Of a stretch of 64,000 bases of DNA, positions 45,213 to 53,668 are shown piece after piece. Each line of letters starts with the position of its first letter. Positions within the stretch are counted from its first letter, which is position 1. The translations under genes were made by a program, and so were the position numbers. The DNA comes from an uncultured delta proteobacterium (GTDB taxonomy: Bacteria; Myxococcota_A; Polyangia; Polyangiales; Polyangiaceae). The stretch is taken from the NCBI GenBank assembly GCA_903906315.1, contig CAIVJW010000123.1, positions 1 to 64,000 of the forward strand, given 5' to 3'. The notes beneath the pieces are model-generated. The model saw only the letters and a program-made list of their open reading frames with translations, made no database searches and was not told where the DNA came from.

Positions 45213-45971
45213 ATGGATCTCGTCGACTCCATCGAGCGCGGGCGCTTCGTCGGCCGCGAGTTCCTGGTGTGGATGTGGTTCGAGAGCGAGGTCCTCGAGG
45301 GCGCGCTCGAGACCCGCACCGAGGGCTCCTTCGAGCTCTGGCCCGAGGCGGCGATCACGCTCGTCGCGGAGAAGGAGCAGAGCCGACTGAAGGGCGCGAT
45401 CCCGAGCTCGCAGCCCGAGGCCGCCGAGGCGCTGCGCCAGGGCAAGCTGCCCACGCAGGCGCGCCTGCGCGTCATCAAGGACGGCCTCGAGTACGCGCTC
45501 GGGTTCACCGCCGACGGCCTCACGCTCTCGAGCGTGCGCATCCCGGCGACGCTGAAGGCGGAGAACGACGAGCAGTTCGAGGAGCGGATGGACCTCGTCG
45601 AGAAGCTCGACCGGCTCTTCGGCTCGCTCTACTCGGACTTCCTCGTGCTGCGCCTCGGGGCCGCGTGGGACCAGCACGTCGCGCCCGCGATCCGGGCGTG
45701 GATCCGCGACGACGGATCGATCGACGTCGCCGCCTACGTGCGCGCCAAGAAGGACGCGCTCGGTCGCAAGAAGCAGGGGGCCGAGCCGCCGCGGCCGAAC
45801 CTCTCGGCGCTCGCGCGCATGGTGGTCAACCCGCCGAAGGGCCCGATGGCCGAGGAGCCGCCGCCCCCGCCGCGCGCGACGATGAAGGCGCCGCCCAAGG
45901 CCGTGAAGGCCGCGCCGGCGCCCGTCGCGAAGCGCAGCGCGAAGAAGGGCCCGAAGCTCCGCGGGCGGTGA
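45213..45971 (+). CDS. RdgC-like protein, C-terminal half (separate gene)
   Basis: 252 residues. The start FVGREFLVWMWFESEVLEG and ITLVAEKEQSRLKGAIP look like the second half of RdgC-type proteins (FLTWLW followed by strand-rich blocks), then FTADGLTLSSVRIP and EERMDLVEKLDRLFGSLYSDFLVLRL. The last 50 residues are a Pro/Lys/Ala-rich basic tail (KAPPKAVKAAPAP, KRSAKKGPK). Three bases separate it from the preceding stop. Inferred: the two products assemble as the two halves of a split RdgC-like ring. The assignment is by eye and weaker for this half. Confidence 0.68.
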   Translation: MDLVDSIERGRFVGREFLVWMWFESEVLEGALETRTEGSFELWPEAAITLVAEKEQSRLKGAIPSSQPEAAEALRQGKLPTQARLRVIKDGLEYALGFTADGLTLSSVRIPATLKAENDEQFEERMDLVEKLDRLFGSLYSDFLVLRLGAAWDQHVAPAIRAWIRDDGSIDVAAYVRAKKDALGRKKQGAEPPRPNLSALARMVVNPPKGPMAEEPPPPPRATMKAPPKAVKAAPAPVAKRSAKKGPKLRGR

Positions 45972-46062
45972 CGGCGCGCGGCTAGCCGCCCTTCGTGACG
46001 GCGTCGGCGCCGTTCGCGTGGGCGAGGCGCGTGCGAGGTAAACCCAGGTCGGCCCGCCCGTT

Positions 46063-46081
46063 TCGCAACCGATCGTTGCGA
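46063..46081. promoter_or_regulatory. TetR operator-like site 3 (downstream of the regulator gene)
   Basis: TCGCAAC-N5-GTTGCGA, a perfect 7-bp inverted repeat with the same spacing as the sites in front of the efflux operon. It lies 15 bp beyond the regulator's stop codon. Confidence 0.5.
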
Positions 46082-46096
46082 TGCGGCGGCCGCCCG

Positions 46097-46765
46097 TCAG
46101 CGGCGCCGCGCCGGGGCCTTCGGCGGCTTGCCCTTCGGGGCTCCGCGCAGGGCGCCGTGGAGCAGGAGGTCGACCAGCCGCTCGAGGAACGCGCCGTCGA
46201 CCGCGCCGTTCAGGAAGTAGAGCTGGTGGTGGATCGCGCCGATGAAGGCCTCGAAGAGCACCGCGTGGTCGACGTCCTGTGAGAGCTCGCCGCGGTGCTC
46301 GGCGGCCGCGACCACGTCGCGCGGGATGGCCTCGTGCCGGGCGCGCATCGACCGCTTGAGGGCGGCGACCTCGGGGTCCGATCCCTCGGCGACGAGCATG
46401 CGCATGACGCACAGGCCCTTCGGAGCCGAGGTGATCTCGACCATCGTGCGCCCGAGCGCGAGCAGGTCGCCGCGGAGCGACCCCGTCGCGGGGGCGATCA
46501 CCTCGTCGCCGGTGAACGTCCACAGGGCGTCGCGGACGAGCGCGCTCTTCTCCGGCCACCGGCGATAGACGGTCGTCTTGTTCACGCCCGCCGTGCGCGC
46601 GATCTCCTCGACGCGTAGCGCCTTGTAGCCGGACCGGGCGAGCTCGTCGATCGTGGCGCCGAGCACGCGCAGCACGATCGGCTCGCCGCGCACGAGCTTC
46701 GGCTTGGGGGGGCGCTTGGCCGCAGGCTTCCTCGCGGCGATCTTGGCGGGGCGTGCGTCGCTCAT
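46097..46765 (-). CDS. TetR-family regulator of the RND efflux pair
   Basis: 222 residues. A basic Lys/Pro/Ala-rich leader (1-28) precedes the TetR helix-turn-helix: LRVEEIARTAGVNKTTVYRRWPEKSALV (split as recognition block GVNKTTVYRRW). A C-terminal ligand-binding domain of about 130 residues resembles the TetR_C_11/AcrR-like group, whose members repress efflux genes. It is divergent from the adaptor gene, and three inverted repeats of one design flank it. TATGGT at 46778-46783 is its probable -10. Ligand unknown. Confidence 0.92.
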   Translation of the reverse strand: MSDARPAKIAARKPAAKRPPKPKLVRGEPIVLRVLGATIDELARSGYKALRVEEIARTAGVNKTTVYRRWPEKSALVRDALWTFTGDEVIAPATGSLRGDLLALGRTMVEITSAPKGLCVMRMLVAEGSDPEVAALKRSMRARHEAIPRDVVAAAEHRGELSQDVDHAVLFEAFIGAIHHQLYFLNGAVDGAFLERLVDLLLHGALRGAPKGKPPKAPARRR

Positions 46766-46828
46766 CGAGTCGCCGACACCATAGTCGTGGCGCCCCGATC
46801 CGGCGAGCTTCGGAGCCGCTCCGGTCGA

Positions 46829-46847
46829 TCGCCACATCCGGTTGCGA
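46829..46847. promoter_or_regulatory. TetR operator-like site 2
   Basis: TCGCCAC-N5-GTTGCGA: the same inverted repeat with one mismatch. Its right half contains TTGCGA, the -35 of the efflux promoter. Confidence 0.5.
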
Positions 46848-46870
46848 GGCCCGGGCGGCCAGGCTATTCA
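46842..46870 (+). promoter_or_regulatory. Candidate promoter of the RND efflux operon
   Basis: TTGCGA (46842-46847), 17 bp, TATTCA (46865-46870). The -35 lies inside operator 2 and the -10 touches operator 1, so a bound TetR dimer at either would block polymerase. Confidence 0.5.
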
Positions 46871-46893
46871 ATCGCAACGGTTGGTTGCGATTG
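46869..46893. promoter_or_regulatory. TetR operator-like site 1 (perfect 10-bp arms)
   Basis: CAATCGCAAC-N5-GTTGCGATTG, a perfect inverted repeat between the divergent regulator and adaptor genes, centred about 43 bp (four helical turns) from site 2. Confidence 0.7.
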
Positions 46894-46939
46894 TCGTCGT
46901 GCGCTCCTCGCGGGGCGCACTCCGGGGGACGGAGGATCT

Positions 46940-48013
46940 TTGGACGCTCATCGGACGCTCGGGTGGATCGCTTGCGCCGGCCTCGTGACGGGCGCCGTCG
47001 GTTGTCGGCGCGTCGAGGCGGCATCCACCGACGCGCGGCCGAGGGAGACCGTCCACCTCGAGACGGTCGAGGCGCGCGAGCAGCCGATGCCGCGGTCGCT
47101 GGCCCTCACCGGCACGCTGCGCGGCGAGCGGCAGGCGGACATCGCGGCGAACGCGACGGGGCGCGTCGTGCGCACGTTCGTCGAGCGCGGCGCCGGCGTG
47201 AAGGAAGGCGACCTGCTCGCTGCCCTCGACGTGCGCGGCGCTTCGCTCACGGCGGCCGAGGCGCAGGCGTCCGCCGCCCTCGCCCGCGCGCAGGTCGACT
47301 CCGCGCAGCGCGAGTGCGGGCGGTTCCAGCGCTTGCTCGCCGAGGGCGCGATCTCGGCCGCCGAGTCGGACCGGGCGAGCGACGCGTGCCGCACCTCGCC
47401 GCTCTCGCTGCAGGCCGTGGAGTCGCGTGCGCGCGCCGCCGCGCTCGTCGTCGGGGACGGATCGATCCGCGCCCCGTTCGCCGGCGTGGTGGTCGAGCGG
47501 CTCGTCGAGGTCGGCACCTACGTGCGCGCCGACAGCCGCGTGGTCACGCTCGTGACGCTCGACCCGCTGAAGCTCGAGCTCAGCGTGCCCGAGGCGAGCC
47601 TCGGCGGCGTGAAGGAGGGCGCCGCGGTCTCCTTCACCGTGGCCGCATACCCGGATCGCCCGTTCCAGGGGACGATCCGCCGCGTCGGCGCCGCCGTGCG
47701 CGAGGCGACGCGCGACGTCGTCGTCGAGGCGACGGTCCCGAACGCGGATCGCGCGCTCCGCCCCGGCATGTTCGCGACCGCGAAGGTCGTCGTCGGCGAG
47801 GCGCCCGCGCCCGTCGTTCCGCGCTCGGCGCTCGTCGCGAAGGAGGGGCTCACGCACGCGTTCGTCGTCGTCGACCGTCGCGTGGAAGAGCGGGTCGTGC
47901 GCACCGGGCCCGAGCAAGGCGGCCTCGTCGCGCTCGTCGCCGGCGTGAAGGCGGGCGACCGCGTGGTCGCCGCGCCGGCGCCCACGCTGCAGAACGGCCA
48001 GCTCGTCGACTGA
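46940..48013 (+). CDS. RND efflux periplasmic adaptor (HlyD/AcrA family), lipoprotein
   Basis: 357 residues from TTG 46940, selected because GGAGGA sits four bases upstream and the product then has a compact lipoprotein signal with Cys22 (LVTGAVGC). The adaptor fold follows: RSLALTGTLRGERQADIAANATGRVVRTFVERG (first lipoyl half), a short coiled-coil hairpin, DGSIRAPFAGVVVERLVEVGTYV (second lipoyl half), then beta-barrel and membrane-proximal domains ending LVAGVKAGDRVV. It joins the RND pump to an outer-membrane channel. The permease starts 14 bp downstream. Probably repressed by the divergent TetR protein. Confidence 0.9.
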   Translation: MDAHRTLGWIACAGLVTGAVGCRRVEAASTDARPRETVHLETVEAREQPMPRSLALTGTLRGERQADIAANATGRVVRTFVERGAGVKEGDLLAALDVRGASLTAAEAQASAALARAQVDSAQRECGRFQRLLAEGAISAAESDRASDACRTSPLSLQAVESRARAAALVVGDGSIRAPFAGVVVERLVEVGTYVRADSRVVTLVTLDPLKLELSVPEASLGGVKEGAAVSFTVAAYPDRPFQGTIRRVGAAVREATRDVVVEATVPNADRALRPGMFATAKVVVGEAPAPVVPRSALVAKEGLTHAFVVVDRRVEERVVRTGPEQGGLVALVAGVKAGDRVVAAPAPTLQNGQLVD

Positions 48014-48027
48014 CAGGACGGCACCCG

Positions 48028-51000
48028 ATGCAGTGGCTCGCCCAGATCTCCGTCCGCCGCCCCGTCTTCGCGACGGTGCTCATGCTGGTCATCGTCGTCG
48101 CCGGGATCGCGGGCTACGGCAAGCTCGGCCTCGACCAGTTCCCGAACGTCGACATCCCCGTCATCGTCGTCACGACGCGGCTCGAGGGCGCCGCCCCCGA
48201 GGAGGTCGAGACCGACGTCACCGACAAGATCGAGGGCGCGGTCAACACCATCTCGGGCGTCGACGTGCTGCGATCGACCTCGAGCCAGGGCGTGTCCCAG
48301 GTCATCGTCCAGTTCGACCTCGACAAGAACACCGACGTCGCCGCGCAGGACGTACGCGACAAGGTGAGCACGATCCTGCCCGACCTGCCGCGCGGCATCG
48401 ACGCGCCGATGGTGAGCAAGGTCGACCCGGGCGCCGCGCCGGTGCTCTACGTGGCCGTCCGATCCGACAAGCCGCTCCGCGAGGCGAGCGAGATCGCCGA
48501 CAAGGACGTGCGGCGCAAGCTCGAGAGCATCTCGGGCGTCGGCAAGGTGACCGTGATCGGCGCCGAAAACCGGCAGATCAACGTGTCGGTCGACCCGACG
48601 GAGCTGCGCGCGCACGGCCTCACGGTCGTCGACGTGCAGCGCGCGATCGCAGCGCAGAACCAGACGACGCCCGGCGGCAACGTCGAGGGCGGCCCGGAGA
48701 ACGTCACCCTGCGCGTCGTCGGGCGCGTGACCTCCCCCGAGGCGCTCGGGCGCATCGTGGTGCGCGAGGTCGCGGGGCACCCAGTGCTCGTCGAGGACGT
48801 CGCGCGCGTCGAGGACGGGCGCGCGGATCCGAAGACCTACGCCGCCGTGGACCGCGACCGCGCCATCCTGCTCTCGGTGGTCAAGCAGTCGGGCAAGAAC
48901 ACCGTCGAGGTCGTCGACGCGGTGAGGGCGCGGCTCGACGACATCGGCCGGAGCCTGCCGCCCGGCACGAGGCTCGAGGTCGTGCGCGACAACTCGCGCG
49001 TCATCCGCACGGGCATCAACGCGGTGAAGGAGCACCTCTTCGTCGGCGCGGTGCTCGCCGCGCTCGTCGTGCTGCTCTTCCTCGGCGACGTGCGCAGCAC
49101 CCTGATCGCGGCGCTCGCGATCCCGATCTCGGTCATCGGCACGTTCGCGGTCATGTGGGTCGCGGGCTTCACGCTGAATTTTCTCACGCTGCTCGCGCTC
49201 GCGCTCGCGGTCGGCATCGTCATCGACGACGCCATCGTCGTGCTCGAGAACATCGTCCGGCACGTCGAGGAGAAGGGGGAAAAGCCCTTCCCCGCGGCCG
49301 TGCTCGCGACGCGCGAGATCGGCCTCGCGGTGCTCGCGACCACGATCTCGCTGATGGCGGTGTTCGTGCCCGTGTCGTTCATGCCGGGCGTCGCGGGCCG
49401 CTTCCTCAAGAGCTTCGGGCTCACGATGTCGTTTGCCATCGCGGTGTCGCTGCTCGTGAGCTTCACGCTGACGCCGACGCTCGCGGCGCGGTGGCTGCGC
49501 GCCGGAGCGCACGGCGCCGAGGGCGGCTTCCTGCACCGCGTCGTGGATGCGTTCTACAAGCCGATCGAGCGCGTCTACATGGTGTGCCTCCGCTGGGTGA
49601 TGCGGCGCCGCTGGGTGATGGTCGTCGCGTGCGCGGCCGTGCTCGGGTCCTGCGGGCCCATCGCCAAGCGCCTACCGGGCGGGTTCCTGCCCGAGGACGA
49701 CATCGCGCAGTTCGAGATCAACCTGCGCGCGCCCGAGGGGACGAGCCTCACGGCCACGCGCCTCATCGCCGAGCGCATCGCCGACGACGTGCGCGCGCTG
49801 CCGGGCGTCCGCGCCACGCTGCTCACCGTCGGCGATGGCGATCTCGCGGCCCCGAACACGGCGAAGATCCTCGCGCTGCTCGTGGACCCGGAGCAGCGAT
49901 CGCTCTCGCAGCTCGCGCTCATGGAGCGGGCGCGCCGCGAGGTCCTCGACAAGCAGCCGAAGGAGCTGCGCGTGTTCGCCAACGAGGTCCCGCTCATCTC
50001 CGTCGGCGCGTCGAACACGCAGAACGTGCAGCTCGCGCTGCAGGGGCCCGACCTGGCGCAGCTCGGCGGGTTCGCGCGCCACATCACCGAGGAGCTCCGC
50101 AAGGTGCCCGGCGCCGTCGACGTCGACCACACGCTGGTGGACGGAAAGCCCGAGCTCCGCGTGGGCATCGAGCGCGATCGCGCGGCCGCCCTCGGCGTCG
50201 AGGTCGCCCACGTCGCGGGCACGCTCCAGATGGTCGTCGGCGGGCTGAAGGTGTCGTCGTACGCCGAGGCGGGCGAGGAGTACGACGTCCGGCTGCGCGC
50301 CGACGCGCGCTTCCGAGGCGACGCCGAGTCGCTCGCGCTCGTCGACGTACCGTCGATCAAGGTCGGCGCCGTGTCGCTGGCTAGCGTCACGCGGCTCGGG
50401 CGCGCCACGGGCCCCGCGCAGATCGACCGGCTCGGTCGTCGCCGCCAGATCACGATCCTCTCGAACGCCGGCCCCGGCGTCGGCACCGCCGCGGTGAACG
50501 CCGCGCTCGACCGCATCGTCGCCGCCGAGCACATGCCGGCCGGCTACTCCGTCGAGCGCGTCGGGCGGTCGCGCGACGAGGGGCGCACGGCGATGGGCTT
50601 CCTCGTCGTCATCGGGCTCTCGTTCGTGCTGATGTACCTCGTCCTCGCGGCGCAGTTCGAGTCGTGGCTGCACCCGATCACGATCCTGCTCTCGCTGCCG
50701 CTCACGGTGCCGTTCGCGCTCATCTCCCTGCACCTGTTCCACGAGACGCTGAACCTGTTCTCGGGGCTCGGCCTGCTCGTGCTGTTCGGCGTCGTGAAGA
50801 AGAACGCCATCCTCCAGATCGACCACACGAACCAGCTGCGCGCGGGCGGGATGCCGCGCCTCGAGGCGATCCTGCAGGCGAACAAGGACCGGCTCCGGCC
50901 GATCCTGATGACGACGATCGCCTTCTGCGCGGGCATGATCCCGCTCGTCGGGTCCCACGGGGTGGGGTCGGGGCAAAACCACACGATGGGGTCGATCGTG

Positions 51001-51186
51001 CTCGGCGGGCAGTCGCTCTCGCTCGTGCTCACCTTGCTCGCCGTGCCGGTCGCCTACTCGCTCTTCGACGACGCGGGCGCGTGGCTCCGCCGCAAGCTCT
51101 CGCGCGGCGTGGCCGAGGACCGGGGCGAGCGCGAGCTCGACGCGCTCGTCGGCGCCGAGCCCGCCTCCGCCGACGCCGAGGAGTGA
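48028..51186 (+). CDS. RND efflux permease (AcrB/MexB-like, HAE1 type)
   Basis: 1052 residues with the duplicated RND plan: helix 1 (10-28), porter domain, helices 2-6 (about 335-490), helix 7 (about 535), second porter domain, helices 8-12 (about 860-1025). The helix-4 proton-relay pair DD is in VGIVIDDAIVVLENI. The opening SVRRPVFATVLMLV and DQFPNVDIPVIVV are typical HAE1 sequences. It is a proton antiporter that expels hydrophobic compounds from the periplasm. The outer-membrane factor (TolC-type) is not in this window. Cotranscribed with the adaptor. Confidence 0.96.
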   Translation: MQWLAQISVRRPVFATVLMLVIVVAGIAGYGKLGLDQFPNVDIPVIVVTTRLEGAAPEEVETDVTDKIEGAVNTISGVDVLRSTSSQGVSQVIVQFDLDKNTDVAAQDVRDKVSTILPDLPRGIDAPMVSKVDPGAAPVLYVAVRSDKPLREASEIADKDVRRKLESISGVGKVTVIGAENRQINVSVDPTELRAHGLTVVDVQRAIAAQNQTTPGGNVEGGPENVTLRVVGRVTSPEALGRIVVREVAGHPVLVEDVARVEDGRADPKTYAAVDRDRAILLSVVKQSGKNTVEVVDAVRARLDDIGRSLPPGTRLEVVRDNSRVIRTGINAVKEHLFVGAVLAALVVLLFLGDVRSTLIAALAIPISVIGTFAVMWVAGFTLNFLTLLALALAVGIVIDDAIVVLENIVRHVEEKGEKPFPAAVLATREIGLAVLATTISLMAVFVPVSFMPGVAGRFLKSFGLTMSFAIAVSLLVSFTLTPTLAARWLRAGAHGAEGGFLHRVVDAFYKPIERVYMVCLRWVMRRRWVMVVACAAVLGSCGPIAKRLPGGFLPEDDIAQFEINLRAPEGTSLTATRLIAERIADDVRALPGVRATLLTVGDGDLAAPNTAKILALLVDPEQRSLSQLALMERARREVLDKQPKELRVFANEVPLISVGASNTQNVQLALQGPDLAQLGGFARHITEELRKVPGAVDVDHTLVDGKPELRVGIERDRAAALGVEVAHVAGTLQMVVGGLKVSSYAEAGEEYDVRLRADARFRGDAESLALVDVPSIKVGAVSLASVTRLGRATGPAQIDRLGRRRQITILSNAGPGVGTAAVNAALDRIVAAEHMPAGYSVERVGRSRDEGRTAMGFLVVIGLSFVLMYLVLAAQFESWLHPITILLSLPLTVPFALISLHLFHETLNLFSGLGLLVLFGVVKKNAILQIDHTNQLRAGGMPRLEAILQANKDRLRPILMTTIAFCAGMIPLVGSHGVGSGQNHTMGSIVLGGQSLSLVLTLLAVPVAYSLFDDAGAWLRRKLSRGVAEDRGERELDALVGAEPASADAEE

Positions 51187-51288
51187 CGACGCGCGTGCGG
51201 GGGTGACGGGCTGCGCGCCCGGCCCGCCCCTCCGAAGGGCGACCGCCGATGGGACAATCGAGCGGACGCCGGCAGCGGCTAGGCGCGG

Positions 51289-52233
51289 CTACTTCGCGAC
51301 GAAGAGGAGGTCCTCGCGCCCGCGCACGTCCTCGATCGCGACCGGCACGGGGCCATCGCTCCAGCGGAACGGCGCGTAGCCGAGCGGCGCGAGGACCGCG
51401 GCCACCGCCGCGGCCGTGCGGGGCGCGCGCGTCGATCCCTCGGGGCCGCGGACCTCGCACCAGATCGGCGGCCGCGCGACGGCGAGCGTCGCGAGCATGC
51501 CGCCGAGCGCGCGCGCCTCTTCGCCTTCGACGTCCACCTTCACGAGCGCGATCGCCGCCGCGTCGATCCCCGCCTCGGCGACCCAGGCGTCGACGGTCGT
51601 GACCGGCACCTCGAGGTCGGCGTCGTAGCGGCCCTCCTCGCCGGCCTTCTCGGCGATGAGCGAGCTCGCGGTCCCGTCCGCCGCGCGGTGGAACGACGCG
51701 ACGCCGACGTGATCCGACGCCGCCGCGCGGACGCAGCGCACGTGATCGAGGCCGCTACGCCGCACCGATCGCGAGATCGCCTCGTGCGTGGTCGGCTCCG
51801 GCTCGAACGCGACGACGAGGCCCGTGGACCCGACGAGGCGGGCCGCGTGCTGCGTGAAGATGCCGACGTTCGATCCGACGTCGAGGAAGGTCGCGCCGGC
51901 GCGGAGGTGCTGGTCGAGGTACGCCGCGAACGGGCGGCGGAGGTAGAAATCGCCGTACGTGCGCGGGAAGAAGAAGAGCTCGCGGTGCCAGTGCGCGCCG
52001 AGGTCGAGCTCGAGCGTCGGGCACAGTCCGCACGCCGGCGCGACGGCCCAGGTGCCGCGCGGAGGGCGGATCAGCGCGCCGATGGCCCACGAGAGGAGCG
52101 CGGGCGCGCCCCGGTAGGGCCACAGGCTCGTCACGGCGCGCAGGCGATCGAACCTGCGCACGGTCGCCTCGGCGGCCGCGCCGCGCCCGAGATCCCGATC
52201 GCCGTCAGACCCCGTGCCGCTGCCGCCGCCCAT
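51289..52233 (-). CDS. FkbM-family methyltransferase
   Basis: 314 residues. The FkbM domain (about 110-280) has the SAM motif FLDVGSNVGIFTQHAA, VVAFEPEPTTHEAI as post-I, VRAAASDHVGVASFH and VKVDVEGEEARALGGM, the last being diagnostic for the family. It methylates hydroxyls of natural products or surface glycans. The N-terminal 70 residues include a hydrophobic segment (ALLSWAIGAL) that may touch the membrane. GGAGG upstream of the ATG supports the start. It follows the phospholipase-D-like gene by about 105 bp, same strand. Confidence 0.9.
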   Translation of the reverse strand: MGGGSGTGSDGDRDLGRGAAAEATVRRFDRLRAVTSLWPYRGAPALLSWAIGALIRPPRGTWAVAPACGLCPTLELDLGAHWHRELFFFPRTYGDFYLRRPFAAYLDQHLRAGATFLDVGSNVGIFTQHAARLVGSTGLVVAFEPEPTTHEAISRSVRRSGLDHVRCVRAAASDHVGVASFHRAADGTASSLIAEKAGEEGRYDADLEVPVTTVDAWVAEAGIDAAAIALVKVDVEGEEARALGGMLATLAVARPPIWCEVRGPEGSTRAPRTAAAVAAVLAPLGYAPFRWSDGPVPVAIEDVRGREDLLFVAK

Positions 52234-52338
52234 GCCGACCTCCGTCGATGAAGGCCCGTGGTAGCAGCAACCGCGCGACGTCGATAGCGCGGAGCGACCC
52301 GGGCGGGCACCCGAGCGCCTGCACGGGCCTGATGAGGA

Positions 52339-53568
52339 TCAGCGGGCGGCGGGGGTGACGGGCTTCGCGTAGGGCCCGCTCCACCCGTCGGAGAACACGC
52401 GGTGCAGGCGCTCGGCGAAGGGGCCGCCGCGCAGCACGAGCCCGACGTTGCGGCTCTTGACGAAGTAGTCACCCTCCCAGTTGCTCGTGCCGACCCACGC
52501 CACCTCGGTCTCGTCGACGACGAGGTACTTCGCGTGCACGACGCGGGCGAAGGGCACGTCGCCGCCCGACCAGGCGGGCACGTGTATTAGCTTCACCTCG
52601 ATGTTCGGCGTTCGGGCGAGGTCCTGCAGCGGCTCGATCTGGCCGGGCTTGTCTTGCCAGTCGGCGCAGGTAAGGCGCACCGACACGCCGCGGGAGGCCG
52701 CGCGGCGCAGGGCGTCGTCGAGGGTGCGGAACGGAGCGCCGTCGCGGAACGCCGGCTTGTACGTGAGCATCTGGACCTCGATGCGCCGCTTCGCGCCGTC
52801 GAGGAGCGCGACCAGGGCGGGGAGCTCCCACAAGCCGTCGTCGCCCACGAACCCCTTGGGGCTGAGCACGAGGGTCACGGCGACGGGCCCGCCGCCGACG
52901 TCCACAGTCACCGGGAAATCCGCGGCGCGCGCGCGGATCGGGCGCGCCTCTCCGCCGGCGAAGGCGTAGTCGGAGGCGAAGACCTCGGCGAGCACGGCGA
53001 CGGTGCGCGGCTCGCGCACGCGGACGCCGATCTCCTGGATGTGATCGAGTGATCGCCAGTCGAAGTTCTGACTGCCGAGGTACGCCTCGCGGCCGTCGAC
53101 CACGAAGTACTTGGCGTGCAGGATGCCGCCCATCGTCTTCGAGGCGTCGAACGCGCGCACGGTGACGTTCTTGCGCGCGCCGAGGCGCCGCGCGAGATCG
53201 GGGTACTTGGACAGGAAGATCGTCTCGAGCAGGAACCGCACCGCGACGCCGCGATCGGCCGCGGCCTCGATCGCCTGCACGACGGCCTCGAGGCGGCTGC
53301 CCGGCGCGCTCACGGCGTAGAACTGCGCGACGTCGATCGACCGGGTCGCGCCCGCGATCATCGCCAGCCAGACGTCGCCCGCGTTCGGGATGTCCGGGTG
53401 GTCGAGGGCGGTCTCGACGGGCGCGGACTCGACGAGCTCGACCGCCGGCGAGGGCGAGCGTGGGAGTGGGGGCGCGGCGGGTGCGGTCGCGCAGGAGCGC
53501 GGTGCGGCCGCGCAGGCCGTGAGGGCCAGGGCGGCGAGGGCGAGGGCGAGGAGGGCGGCGGCGCGCAT
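52339..53568 (-). CDS. Phospholipase D-like lipoprotein
   Basis: 409 residues. Lipoprotein signal with Cys19 (ALTAC). Two complete HKD motifs: HAKYFVVDGREAYLGSQNF and HAKYLVVDETEVAWVGTSNW, each H-x-K-x4-D followed by GSxN-like residues, so the two half-sites can form the active phosphohydrolase centre. Relatives include cardiolipin synthases and PLD nucleases or lipases. Being lipid-anchored, it probably acts on periplasmic or outer-membrane phospholipid, not on DNA. TACGAG nine bases before the ATG may be a -10. Divergent from the peroxiredoxin gene. Confidence 0.92.
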   Translation of the reverse strand: MRAAALLALALAALALTACAAAPRSCATAPAAPPLPRSPSPAVELVESAPVETALDHPDIPNAGDVWLAMIAGATRSIDVAQFYAVSAPGSRLEAVVQAIEAAADRGVAVRFLLETIFLSKYPDLARRLGARKNVTVRAFDASKTMGGILHAKYFVVDGREAYLGSQNFDWRSLDHIQEIGVRVREPRTVAVLAEVFASDYAFAGGEARPIRARAADFPVTVDVGGGPVAVTLVLSPKGFVGDDGLWELPALVALLDGAKRRIEVQMLTYKPAFRDGAPFRTLDDALRRAASRGVSVRLTCADWQDKPGQIEPLQDLARTPNIEVKLIHVPAWSGGDVPFARVVHAKYLVVDETEVAWVGTSNWEGDYFVKSRNVGLVLRGGPFAERLHRVFSDGWSGPYAKPVTPAAR

Positions 53569-53668
53569 CGAGTCGGGCTCGTAGCACCGAGGGCGCCTGG
53601 CGTGGGCTCGGGGCGTGAGTTACCGTGGCCGATCGCGCGGGAGTGGCCCCGCGGAGGAGGACGAAGTG

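Noticed and set aside
46097-46837. An upstream start of the TetR gene giving 246 residues
   Set aside because: It would include an operator half-site and the probable -10 in the coding region; ATG 46765 fits the family better.
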